Of a stretch of DNA of 64,000 nucleotides, positions 54,247 through 62,335 are shown piece after piece. The stretch lies in assembly GCA_016787265.1 (NCBI GenBank), contig JAEUVF010000017.1:62001-126000 (forward strand). The letters are read 5' to 3'. The notes under the pieces were generated by a model. That model ran no database searches and was not told where the DNA came from. It worked only from the letters and a program-made list of their open reading frames with translations. A program made the translations under genes and the position numbers. How positions within the stretch are numbered: the first letter of the stretch is position 1; the number at the start of each line of letters is the position of its first letter. The DNA comes from Flavipsychrobacter sp. Lineage in GTDB: Bacteria; Bacteroidota; Bacteroidia; Chitinophagales; Chitinophagaceae.

Positions 54247-57200
54247 CTAGAAATCAATACCCATTGCAAAATGCCAGATCGGTTTGCCTTTGAAGACTCC
54301 GTTCATTTCCCAACCGGTATCCAGTCTCAGGAAATAACCCAACAGGGTGGATCTTGCACCAAATCCATATCCACCTACAAATGGACCAACACCGCCTGCT
54401 TTGATTTTAACCAGTATATTTCCTTCCTGGTAAACTCTGGACGGTCGCTGAATACCGTTGTAACTACCATTCCAGGCAGTTCCCAGATCCACAAACTGAA
54501 CCAGTTGAAAATTCCGAAGGAATGCATTGTTGATAGGACGCTTCAGGAGCGAGGTGAATACAGGGAATCGGAATTCGCTGTTTATAACCATCGCATTGTT
54601 GCCATTGGTGATATTCTGACGGTGTCCCCTCATATTCACAGCCAATGCCTGGAAGGCATAATCGGGATCCTGCGGTTGTACTTCAGTGTTAGCCTTCGGG
54701 AATAACCAACCATCCTGGCCACCCAAGTAATAAACGATTTTTCTATCGCCCCAGGAAAAATCCGATGCTACGCGTCCTGCCCAGATAAAATTTTGAAAGA
54801 TGGGGTAATAATAACGGGCATCCCAACCTACATTAAAGGTAGTTTTACCGGCTATCGTTTTATTGCTATTCGCCAGTTGTGTGTTGTAATCAACATATAC
54901 TTTATAGCGAAGACCGTTTAATATGTTCAGGGTTTTCTGAACTGTATTATCATGTACGTATTCGAGACGCAACAAACCATAGGTCTGCTTGGCATCTTCA
55001 ATGATCAGGGTTTGGGGCGCATCTGAAATTGCTTTGAGTACTACTTTATCTGAACGTACGCCCGCATTGATTCGCAAACTCCTGATCCTGTCAAACGGAT
55101 AACGAACTCCCAATTGATAAAGATTGGTAAAGAGCTTGGCAGGCACTCTTCCTAAACCCGAAACATCTGCTGCACCCACATCGGTGCGGCGATAATACAA
55201 TGCACTGTAATCAAAGCGGTGTTTCAGATAATCAACTCTTGCAAGGTATTCAGAACCGGAATTAAAGAGCGATTGGGAACCGGGAAGGAATATATTGGGT
55301 TGGCCTACATTCACTGGAATACCTTGTCCGGCCGTATTAATCAGTGGCGATCTGAACATGCCGGTGAATCTCAGGTCTTCCATCAAATCATATACAGTCA
55401 CTTTGACCATACCGTTGAAACCGTTATTGGCACTGTTGGTTACAGGCAATGACCCGGTAAAGGGTTCATAACGGGTAACCAATACATCATTGTTAAACAG
55501 TGACCCGGTTACCTGGTCTACGGAAAATTTCCAGGTATAATCAAACCGTCCGGCTTTTTTCAATACCGTTGACCCTTCTTCTTCCATTCGCTGTTGTTTG
55601 TTCCGGGCGATAGCTGCTGAATCAACCGGCTCATCTTCAAACTCGGACTCAAATTCAATCGTAGGCACTTTTTTCGAAGTATCCACCGGAGCCGTTGGCT
55701 GAATCTGGGAAACAGTTCCCCTGGCCATTCGGAGCTGGTCTACTGTCCGTTTCCGGAAATCGGTAGGCCTTGGGTTGATATTTCTTTTACGCAAGGTGTT
55801 CTCATCCACTTTGAGCTTGTAAAGGAATTTCAGCTCTCCTTCCTGGCGTACTTCACTCACAACATCTTTATCACCGGCCGACTTGGTTTCCTTCAGTCCA
55901 CTCTGGTAGTTGGTGATGGGGAATACGTATGCCGAATCATTGGTGATAGAGAATGTATAAATCGTATCGGGTTCGTTTTTATCATAAAATTTCAATAGGG
56001 AATCCAGATCCCTGTAATCCGGATTTCGAAGCAGATCATCACCTACCTGGTAAATGGTATCAACTCCTGCTCTTGTAGTTGAGAAGAAACCGGCAAAGCG
56101 GTTATTGATACCATTTTCATCCGCAGCAAAAGTGAAGTGATTGGTATTGTATTGCGTTGGATAACGCGCATTGCCATATTTCAGATTACTCAATTGAGAG
56201 ATCTGTTTGAATTCACTTTTGTTGAAATTATCAACCAGGAAAATATTGTAGCGATAATTGGAAGGCAGTACGGTATCCGCTGATGGTGCATCTGCCGATG
56301 GCCTGTTGGAAGCATAGAGAATTCCCATTTTATTCGGGAAGCTAGCAAAAGTGGGATCCAGATCATCATATACATCATTCGTGATCTGCTCCACTCTTTC
56401 CTTGTCTATCTTAAAAGTGAAGATATCAGACTGGCCGTTTTTCACACCACTCAGCAGAAGCGTATTGTCATCGTTCATGAACTTGATATCCTGTATCTGT
56501 TCAAACTGATCCAGTACCAGTTTATCTCGTTTGATCTTGCTGAAAATATCATAGGTGAACATCCGGATTTTGCCTTCCGTATTGTACACTACCAGGAGTT
56601 TATTCCCTTTGCCATTCCAGGCAAGTAAGGGATAATGCGGGTCCTGTTTTGCTTCCATATTACGAACCCCATTTTTCAGCAGTACTTTTTTCGTTACGTA
56701 ATCTTCATAGAACAGTACGCACTGTACTCCTTTTTTGTATTCTACCACTGCATAGGCCTGGCTTCTGGCAACCGGGTTAGGAGTGAAATTATAGTAGTCG
56801 AGGTTTTTGTTTACTTCTTCCACTACCGACATGGTTCCTTTCGGATTGTTTCTTCTTCCGCGGATATCCTTGTAATACTTATCCTCATTATAAGTCATGA
56901 AATCAGACAGTACCTCTTTAAATTTTTTCTTGGCGATCCGGTTGGAAGCGCCGTTGAGGTTGCGGTACAACCTGGCCAGGTAAAGAAAATACTTGGTATT
57001 GTCCTTTTTATATATCTCCTCTATGTAGCGCCAGAATGCATGTCCGGCCAGATCAGGTTGTTCAAATGCAAACTGGTAGAAGTTCCTGTATCTTCCGGAG
57101 AGCATGGCTGATTTAAGCTGATCATCCAGTTGCGTGCTCCAGTTCTCAGCAGCGTAGGCAACAAAGCCATCTGTCATCCATTTGGGTAAATCAAGTAAGG

Positions 57201-57720
57201 CCTGGTTGGCAGCAAATTCGCCAAGGTCATCACCAAAGAGAATATTGTCGAGCAGAATTTTTGCAATTCCCTGTCTTATCTGAATGCGTAAATTATTATG
57301 ATCACTGTTATAGTGAACGATGACTTTATTGTTAACGAGTTTGGTGTTTCCGCCATTTATCTGGAGATCGGTTGAGAGTCCGATATTGGTCTGCTGCATA
57401 TCGTTGTAGCTATTGTACAGTACGATATTGGCCCGACGCTGCAAACCGTATTCCATGAAAGTTTCAATTTCCGATAACTCTTTTTCGGCCAGTTGCGCTA
57501 CAATTTTGGCGATTGCTTCGCCCTGCTGGCTATAATACGTATTAAAATTTTCAGTCTGATAATACTGCCATTTGAACTTTTTGTATTGCACCCGGTTTTT
57601 CCCGAATTCGACGGTGTTTACCTGTGCGCTCAGGGGACTAATACCGTTCCATAAGAAAAGGATTAATAAGGCCAGCCTGGTACTAACGCGGAAATACAAA
57701 TGATTCTTCGGAAATTGCAT
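54247..57720 (-). CDS. TolB-propeller/outer-membrane-barrel fusion with degenerate peptidase-like N-terminus
   Basis: A 1157-residue protein. A signal peptide (LALLILFLWNGISPLSAQ) precedes a region (about 50-230) that resembles gluzincin peptidase domains, but has RQGIAKILLDN where HExxH is expected. A TolB-like propeller (about 340-560: YPLLAWNGKGNKLLVVYNTE and DPTFASFPNKMGILYASNRP) follows. The last 370 residues form a BamA/surface-antigen-like barrel ending WHFAMGIDF with C-terminal F. The start is ATG 57720 since the signal begins there; a longer frame upstream reaches into the divergent MBL gene. It probably assembles or anchors envelope components. Confidence 0.78.
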   Translation of the reverse strand: MQFPKNHLYFRVSTRLALLILFLWNGISPLSAQVNTVEFGKNRVQYKKFKWQYYQTENFNTYYSQQGEAIAKIVAQLAEKELSEIETFMEYGLQRRANIVLYNSYNDMQQTNIGLSTDLQINGGNTKLVNNKVIVHYNSDHNNLRIQIRQGIAKILLDNILFGDDLGEFAANQALLDLPKWMTDGFVAYAAENWSTQLDDQLKSAMLSGRYRNFYQFAFEQPDLAGHAFWRYIEEIYKKDNTKYFLYLARLYRNLNGASNRIAKKKFKEVLSDFMTYNEDKYYKDIRGRRNNPKGTMSVVEEVNKNLDYYNFTPNPVARSQAYAVVEYKKGVQCVLFYEDYVTKKVLLKNGVRNMEAKQDPHYPLLAWNGKGNKLLVVYNTEGKIRMFTYDIFSKIKRDKLVLDQFEQIQDIKFMNDDNTLLLSGVKNGQSDIFTFKIDKERVEQITNDVYDDLDPTFASFPNKMGILYASNRPSADAPSADTVLPSNYRYNIFLVDNFNKSEFKQISQLSNLKYGNARYPTQYNTNHFTFAADENGINNRFAGFFSTTRAGVDTIYQVGDDLLRNPDYRDLDSLLKFYDKNEPDTIYTFSITNDSAYVFPITNYQSGLKETKSAGDKDVVSEVRQEGELKFLYKLKVDENTLRKRNINPRPTDFRKRTVDQLRMARGTVSQIQPTAPVDTSKKVPTIEFESEFEDEPVDSAAIARNKQQRMEEEGSTVLKKAGRFDYTWKFSVDQVTGSLFNNDVLVTRYEPFTGSLPVTNSANNGFNGMVKVTVYDLMEDLRFTGMFRSPLINTAGQGIPVNVGQPNIFLPGSQSLFNSGSEYLARVDYLKHRFDYSALYYRRTDVGAADVSGLGRVPAKLFTNLYQLGVRYPFDRIRSLRINAGVRSDKVVLKAISDAPQTLIIEDAKQTYGLLRLEYVHDNTVQKTLNILNGLRYKVYVDYNTQLANSNKTIAGKTTFNVGWDARYYYPIFQNFIWAGRVASDFSWGDRKIVYYLGGQDGWLFPKANTEVQPQDPDYAFQALAVNMRGHRQNITNGNNAMVINSEFRFPVFTSLLKRPINNAFLRNFQLVQFVDLGTAWNGSYNGIQRPSRVYQEGNILVKIKAGGVGPFVGGYGFGARSTLLGYFLRLDTGWEMNGVFKGKPIWHFAMGIDF

Positions 57721-57790
57721 ACCCAGTGATTGTGGTCTAAAATTATGGTTTTCAGGGGTAACCCGGAAATCCCGACTAAATAATAGAGCT

Positions 57791-58429
57791 ATGTTAACAA
57801 TCCATTTTTTTGAATTCAGTCCCATTGCGGAAAATACCTATGTGTTATATAATGAATCGGGTGAATGCCTCATCATCGACCCGGGCTGTTACCACCAGGC
57901 GGAGGAGCAGCAGCTGAAATCTTTCATTACATCTACGAAACTTACTCCCAAACAGTTGCTTAATACGCATTGTCATCTCGACCATGTTTTTGGTAACCGT
58001 TTTGTGCACGAAACCTGGGGACTTCCCCTCTACCTGCACCCGGCTGAAAAAATAGTGCTGGATTATGCTGCTCAGGCCGGTGAGCGCTGGAACCTGCCTT
58101 TTCGTTCCTATGAGGGTCCTCTTCACTACTTTAAGGGGGGCGATATCATCCGCCTCGGTGAAGATGAACTGCAGGTTATTGAAGCACCCGGCCATTCACC
58201 CGGGCATGTTTGTTTCTATTGTGAAAAGCAGGCCTTCCTGATTGGAGGGGATGTGCTGTTTCGCAGAAGCATTGGGAGAACCGACCTGCCCGGCGGGAAT
58301 CACCAGCAATTGCTCAACAGCATCCGGGAAAAATTGTTCGTCCTGCCCGATTCGGTGCGGGTTTATCCCGGCCATGGTGAAAGCACAACGATCGGGTATG
58401 AAAAGAGGAGTAATCCTTTTTTGCAGTGA
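57791..58429 (+). CDS. MBL-fold metallo-hydrolase (glyoxalase II-like)
   Basis: A 212-residue protein with zinc motif HCHLDH (H60, H62, D64, H65 in THCHLDHVFGN), then APGHSPGHVCFY, LIGGDVLFRRSIGRTD and VYPGHGESTTIGYEKRSNPF. The arrangement is that of hydroxyacylglutathione hydrolase-like and YcbL-type enzymes. It lacks the C-terminal glutathione-binding helices, so a generic thioester or other hydrolase is likely. ATG 57791 is first in frame. It is divergent from the TolB/barrel gene and is followed by a repeat array. Confidence 0.88.
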   Translation: MLTIHFFEFSPIAENTYVLYNESGECLIIDPGCYHQAEEQQLKSFITSTKLTPKQLLNTHCHLDHVFGNRFVHETWGLPLYLHPAEKIVLDYAAQAGERWNLPFRSYEGPLHYFKGGDIIRLGEDELQVIEAPGHSPGHVCFYCEKQAFLIGGDVLFRRSIGRTDLPGGNHQQLLNSIREKLFVLPDSVRVYPGHGESTTIGYEKRSNPFLQ

Positions 58430-58440
58430 ATGGATAGATG

Positions 58441-58600
58441 AGGTGAATGGGGTGAATGAGGTGAATAAAGTGAATAAAGTCAATAAAGTGAATAAAGTCA
58501 ATAAAGTGAATAGGGTGAATAAAATTTAGGATAATCGCTTCACCATACTCACCTTATTCACCTTATTCACCTCATTCACCCCATTCACTTTATTGACTTT
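58441..58600. repeat. GTGAATAAA word array with 27-bp inverted arms
   Basis: The gap between convergent MBL and flippase genes is built from repeats of GTGAATAAAGT-type words followed by inverse words. Arms at 58494-58520 and 58574-58600 match in 26 of 27 positions. The right arm covers the last codons and the TGA of the flippase gene, so the gene's C-terminus is derived from the array. This resembles 36981-37106. Confidence 0.85.
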
Positions 58601-60087
58601 CTTTCCATGCCCTTCTTCCATTCCTTCTCCTCTACCTTACTCACAAAATAAACAAAGCCCGCCAGCAGTAGCAGTCCGGTGAGCAGACTGAACCAGAGGG
58701 GAGAATAAGCCAGGAGTATCAGGCGGTGCAGTCCCACAATCAGGCTGACCAACACGAGATAGGAGATCAGTTTCTTTTTCGCATAAGGGACAGGGTAATA
58801 TTTTTGACCCCAGTAATAGCTGAGGATCATCATCACCAGGTAACAGGCAAAAGTGGCGATGGCGGCCCCCAGGTAATGTAATACCGGTATCAGCAGGATA
58901 TTCAGTAATATGGTAATGGCTGCACCAATCAGTGTGATATAAGCGCCATAAAGGTTTTTGCCGGTTAGTTTATACCAGATACTGAGGTTATAATAGATTC
59001 CCAGGAAGATATTTCCCATGGCGAGCATGGGAACAATATAAATGCCTTCACCCCAGGCGGCAGACTTCAACGTGATGATCCATTTCAGGAAATCGAGGTT
59101 GAGCCCGATGAGCAGAAACATGAAACAACAGGCCAGCACAAAGAATTTCATCACGCGCGCATAACCCTTTTGGGCCCCTTCTTCTTTTGCCTGGTTGAAA
59201 AAATAAGGCTCTGCTGCCATTCGAAAAGCCTGGATAAATATGGTAATGAGCACCGCCAGCCGGTACACGTTGGCAAATATGCCCAGTTCATGTTTAGCCT
59301 CCGCCTCAGGCAGATCCACCACATGCTGATAGATCAGGCGGCTTAGTACATCGTTGACCATACCCCCCAAACCAACAATGATGAGTGGATAACTGTACTG
59401 CATCACCTCTTTAAAGAGCGCTGTATCAAAGTTCCATTCAAATTTGCGCAGCTCTTTCACAAGCAGCAGAAAGGTTATGATGCTTCCCACAAGGTTGCCG
59501 ATCAGGTACCAGCCGATTCCGATATCCAGTTGCTGAATCAGGCGCAGGGGACTATCGGGGTGCTTGCTTACATACCCTGGTAAAAATCCCAGAAAGAGAA
59601 AAACAATTGAAACGTTGAGGAGGATGCCGATCAGGCGTACGAATGCATATCTCCTGGGACGGTTTTCCTGCCTTAGTTTGGCAAAGGGAAGTGTGGAGAG
59701 GGTATCAAAGAGCAGGATCCCGATCATGTACAGTATGTACTCCGGGTGTGCCTCCAGGTTAGCCCATCTTGCTATGCTTTCTTTATTAAAATAAAGAAGT
59801 GCTACAAAAACCAGGCTGGTGGTGAACAGCGCGATGGATATCGTGTTAAACAACTGGTGTTTGTCCTTGTCCTGACTAAACCTGAAATAGGCAGTTTCCA
59901 TTCCATAGGTGAATAAAATATTCAGAAATGGAATCATCGCATATACCTGGGTGATATCAGCGGTTACAGCCGGCTGCGCAAATAGAAAGGGAAGGGCCAT
60001 ATTCATCAGGTAGCCCATGAAGCGGGCCACAATGGTGGGTATGCCATACCAAAGTGTTTGTCCGGCTAACTTCTTAATTCCGCTCAA
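58585..60087 (-). CDS. Polysaccharide/lipid-linked oligosaccharide flippase (MATE/Wzx-like)
   Basis: A 500-residue protein with about 12-14 membrane helices, beginning SGIKKLAGQTLWYGIPTIVA and containing GNIFLGIYYNLSIWYKLTGK and SYYWGQKYYPVPYAKKKLI. The N-terminal helix pattern SGIKKLAGQT matches the MVF/MATE-type oligosaccharide flippases. I start it at TTG 60087, not the longer TTG at 60126, because an exact TAnnTTTG element lies between them, and because relatives I know begin with this motif. It would translocate lipid-linked sugars. Its last residues (ERKSIK) are read from the repeat array. Confidence 0.85.
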   Translation of the reverse strand: MSGIKKLAGQTLWYGIPTIVARFMGYLMNMALPFLFAQPAVTADITQVYAMIPFLNILFTYGMETAYFRFSQDKDKHQLFNTISIALFTTSLVFVALLYFNKESIARWANLEAHPEYILYMIGILLFDTLSTLPFAKLRQENRPRRYAFVRLIGILLNVSIVFLFLGFLPGYVSKHPDSPLRLIQQLDIGIGWYLIGNLVGSIITFLLLVKELRKFEWNFDTALFKEVMQYSYPLIIVGLGGMVNDVLSRLIYQHVVDLPEAEAKHELGIFANVYRLAVLITIFIQAFRMAAEPYFFNQAKEEGAQKGYARVMKFFVLACCFMFLLIGLNLDFLKWIITLKSAAWGEGIYIVPMLAMGNIFLGIYYNLSIWYKLTGKNLYGAYITLIGAAITILLNILLIPVLHYLGAAIATFACYLVMMILSYYWGQKYYPVPYAKKKLISYLVLVSLIVGLHRLILLAYSPLWFSLLTGLLLLAGFVYFVSKVEEKEWKKGMERKSIK

Positions 60088-60106
60088 ATCGTTCAGGTTG
60101 TTTGGA

Positions 60107-60114
60107 CAAAAATA
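60107..60114 (-). promoter_or_regulatory. Putative -7 promoter element for the flippase gene
   Basis: On the minus strand the sequence reads TATTTTTG, matching TAnnTTTG, 20 bases before TTG 60087. It decides the start of the flippase gene. The divergent gene's element is at 60145-60152. Confidence 0.45.
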
Positions 60115-60144
60115 GTCGGAATTCAACAGGCTGCCGGCATTTTG

Positions 60145-60152
60145 TACATTTG
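60145..60152 (+). promoter_or_regulatory. Putative -7 promoter element for the coiled-coil protein gene
   Basis: TACATTTG matches TAnnTTTG and lies 20 bases before ATG 60173. Confidence 0.45.
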
Positions 60153-60172
60153 CTCAACGAAAAACAGGGTTT

Positions 60173-60823
60173 ATGAAACAGATCAGCTTCTTTGCAGGAT
60201 TTATTTTTAGCACAGCAATAGCAATGGCTCAGGCAAAATCCGTTCAGGGTATTGCCGAGTATCAGAAATCAAAATTGCCGGCCGCAGTGATTGAATTGCC
60301 GTATGCGCCTGCTACAATTGAGGCGGCAGTAGATGAGCATTTCAGTAAAAAAGGGCAGAAGCCTGCTAACGCAAAAGATTATAAAGTTTTCAGGAATGTT
60401 GATTTGGGTGGTTCCGGTCGTTACGATGCCTATCTGAAAGTGGAGCGTAAGAGTCGCAAGGAAAAAGAAGCTGCCGTGGTTTATATGGTGGTAACCAAAC
60501 CGAATGAACTGATCACCGCCAAGTCGGGCTCTGATCAGGCGGGAGTAAGCGAAGCGCGCGACTTTCTGGACAACCTGGTACCCGATGTGGAAGAATACCA
60601 GTTAAAACTGGATATTGCAGCACAGGAAGAAGTAATCCGCAAAGCAGAAAAGAAATACAATTCCCTCTTGAGTGATTCAACAGATCTGTCGAAAAGAAAA
60701 CAGCAACTGGAAGAAAAGATCACCGAGAATAGTCAGTCGCTCCAAAGCCAGCAGGCCGAATTGGAAAAGGAACGCCAGGCACTGGAAGCGATAAGGCAGC
60801 GGAAGAAGGGAAATGAGAAGTGA
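60173..60823 (+). CDS. Exported protein with C-terminal coiled coil, function unknown
   Basis: A 216-residue protein with signal peptide (FFAGFIFSTAIAMAQA). The first 125 residues form a small mixed domain with YKVFRNVDLGGSGRYDAYLK and AAVVYMVVTKPNELI. From about 135 to the end it is a charged heptad-type helix (LKLDIAAQEEVIRKAEKKYN, KRKQQLEEKITENSQSLQSQ). This may be a periplasmic or envelope spacer protein. It is divergent from the flippase gene, sharing the promoter gap. A 513-base non-coding stretch with repeats follows. No family recognised. Confidence 0.72.
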   Translation: MKQISFFAGFIFSTAIAMAQAKSVQGIAEYQKSKLPAAVIELPYAPATIEAAVDEHFSKKGQKPANAKDYKVFRNVDLGGSGRYDAYLKVERKSRKEKEAAVVYMVVTKPNELITAKSGSDQAGVSEARDFLDNLVPDVEEYQLKLDIAAQEEVIRKAEKKYNSLLSDSTDLSKRKQQLEEKITENSQSLQSQQAELEKERQALEAIRQRKKGNEK

Positions 60824-60938
60824 GGCATGTAAGGGGAGGCATGGAAGATGGAGGAATGGAAGATGGAGAAAAGGAAAGGGGGGGATGGGAGTAGCGGTAC
60901 TGGGACGTTTTTGGGTTATTAGTGGGTCAAATGAATGA

Positions 60939-60978
60939 CGTAGGAATACGTAGGATTAGGTAGGATTACGTAGGATGA
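60939..60978. repeat. Four 10-base units CGTAGGATTA
   Basis: Units are CGTAGGAATA, CGTAGGATTA, GGTAGGATTA and CGTAGGATGA, directly adjacent. The period of ten matches one helical turn. Confidence 0.8.
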
Positions 60979-61089
60979 ACAAAAAAAATTTGATCTGAAG
61001 TGAAGGCTGCCATTGTCTATGTATTGCTTTGGAACTCCCGCTACTAAAGCATTTGAGGGCTGCTGACTTCCTTTGGAGCGCCAACATTA

Positions 61090-61194
61090 ATTGGCTCATG
61101 AAAAGTCATAATTGGCTCACACTATTCCGAAAATAGCCCAAAAACTATCCTGATTGGCTCACAACTTATCTTAATTGGCTCATGAATCAGCAAA
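61090..61194. repeat. Five 21-base units with ATTGGCTCA motif
   Basis: ATTGGCTCA occurs at 61090, 61111, 61153 and 61174, that is at exact 21-base multiples. The slot at 61132 holds AATAGCCCA, six of nine matching. The other 12 bases in each unit vary. Two helical turns per unit would place each motif on the same face of DNA. Confidence 0.8.
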
Positions 61195-61336
61195 ATTGAC
61201 GCCCCCTTTGATTTGATTGCTTTCACACTTAACTCCACCTCGAGTGGGGCTTCAAAGAATACTTTTTGAGCAAGGGCGGCGCCTCCCTTGTCTCCCGTCT
61301 CCTTTGTTTCCTGTCTCCCGTCTCCTCTTCCATACC

Positions 61337-62335
61337 TTACTGCGTAAGGAATGGATCACTAATCATCTTCTCATCCGTAAGTGTTTTCAGGAATTCTGTC
61401 AATAAAGATCGCTCTACCGAACTCAGGGGAATCGTCTGATTATAATGCTGGTACACATCTTCCAGGTTCCAGAATCGGCCATCATGCATATATGGGAAAG
61501 TGAGTGCTATATTACGAAGACTGGGTACCTTGAATTTCAGGGAATCAGCTTTACTACCAGTGATGCGCATACGCCCAACATCATTAAAGGCGGGATTTAA
61601 TGGCAATCCGTTGCTCATAAACTCCAGGTTGGTGAACAGGGGCTCTGCATGACAGCTATTGCATTTTTTCTCCTGGAAGATTTTATAACCCGCTTCCTGG
61701 TTTACATCAAATTGCGCCTGTCCGCGTTTTACCTGGTCGTATTTGGAATTGGACGATACCAGCATCAGCATATACTGCGATAAAGCTTTGGTCATGGTTG
61801 CGGTAGTAATCTCCGGACTCCCGAATACTTTTGCAAATTCCTTTTGATAATCCGCATCCGCATTCAGTTTATTCAAGACATTTTCGATCGTCTCTGCCAT
61901 TTCATTGGGTGCGGTTATTGGCGCGAGTGGCTGAAGATCCAAATGAGTGATCCCTCCATCATGATGAAAATTGCTATGCCAGGCGAGATTGAATAATCCG
62001 GGTGCATTGCGCGTTGTAAACTGATCATTGAAACCATGACTCAGATCATGTTCATAGGTAGCAAATGCCGCAAAGGGCTGGTGACAGCTTACACAGGGAA
62101 AGTTTCCATCTTTGGAAAGCCGTCCGTCAAAAAATAATTTTTTTCCAAGTGCCACACCTTCTTTTGTAAGCGGATTGGATGCGAAATCATATACCGGGTC
62201 TGGCCAGCCTGCTGGTTTGGGAAATTCAATGGATTGCAGTTTGCCCTTATCGTCATCGTTCTTGGTACAGCTGATGCCCCATTGCATCAGTGCAAACAGG
62301 AGTAGAAACAGGGTACAGTAATAGACCGATTTCAT
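61337..62335 (-). CDS. Di-heme cytochrome c peroxidase/MauG-family lipoprotein (MbnH-like)
   Basis: A 332-residue lipoprotein, lipobox GISCTK with Cys23. Two heme c motifs are present: CVSCH (81-85, in GNFPCVSCHQPFAAFATYEH) and CNSCH (225-229, in KKCNSCHAEPLFTNLEF). The family-typical RLSKDGNFPCVSCH, TTRNAPGLFN, and FPYMHDGRFWNLEDVYQHYN are all there. In many genomes such di-heme enzymes with an adjacent MbnP-like gene convert a tryptophan of MbnP to kynurenine. Its ATG overlaps the MbnP-like stop by four bases (ATGA), so the two are translated together. Peroxidase activity is an alternative. Confidence 0.85.
   Translation of the reverse strand: MKSVYYCTLFLLLFALMQWGISCTKNDDDKGKLQSIEFPKPAGWPDPVYDFASNPLTKEGVALGKKLFFDGRLSKDGNFPCVSCHQPFAAFATYEHDLSHGFNDQFTTRNAPGLFNLAWHSNFHHDGGITHLDLQPLAPITAPNEMAETIENVLNKLNADADYQKEFAKVFGSPEITTATMTKALSQYMLMLVSSNSKYDQVKRGQAQFDVNQEAGYKIFQEKKCNSCHAEPLFTNLEFMSNGLPLNPAFNDVGRMRITGSKADSLKFKVPSLRNIALTFPYMHDGRFWNLEDVYQHYNQTIPLSSVERSLLTEFLKTLTDEKMISDPFLTQ

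Larger units (their letters stand above)
60824..61336. other. Repeat-rich 513-base intergenic region
   Basis: No gene is visible on either strand. It holds ATGGAAGATGGAG-type words at 60840-60870, a 10-base CGTAGGATTA array (60939-60978), five units of a 21-base array (61090-61194), and duplicated GTCTCCCGTCTCCT at 61290-61303 and 61313-61326. The last resembles the inverse of the array at 33170-33229. Confidence 0.7.

Noticed and set aside
57721..57825. 35-residue extension of the TolB/barrel gene
   Set aside because: It overlaps the divergent MBL gene and places the signal peptide internally.
60088..60126. Longer TTG start of the flippase
   Set aside because: It would put an exact TAnnTTTG element inside the coding sequence.
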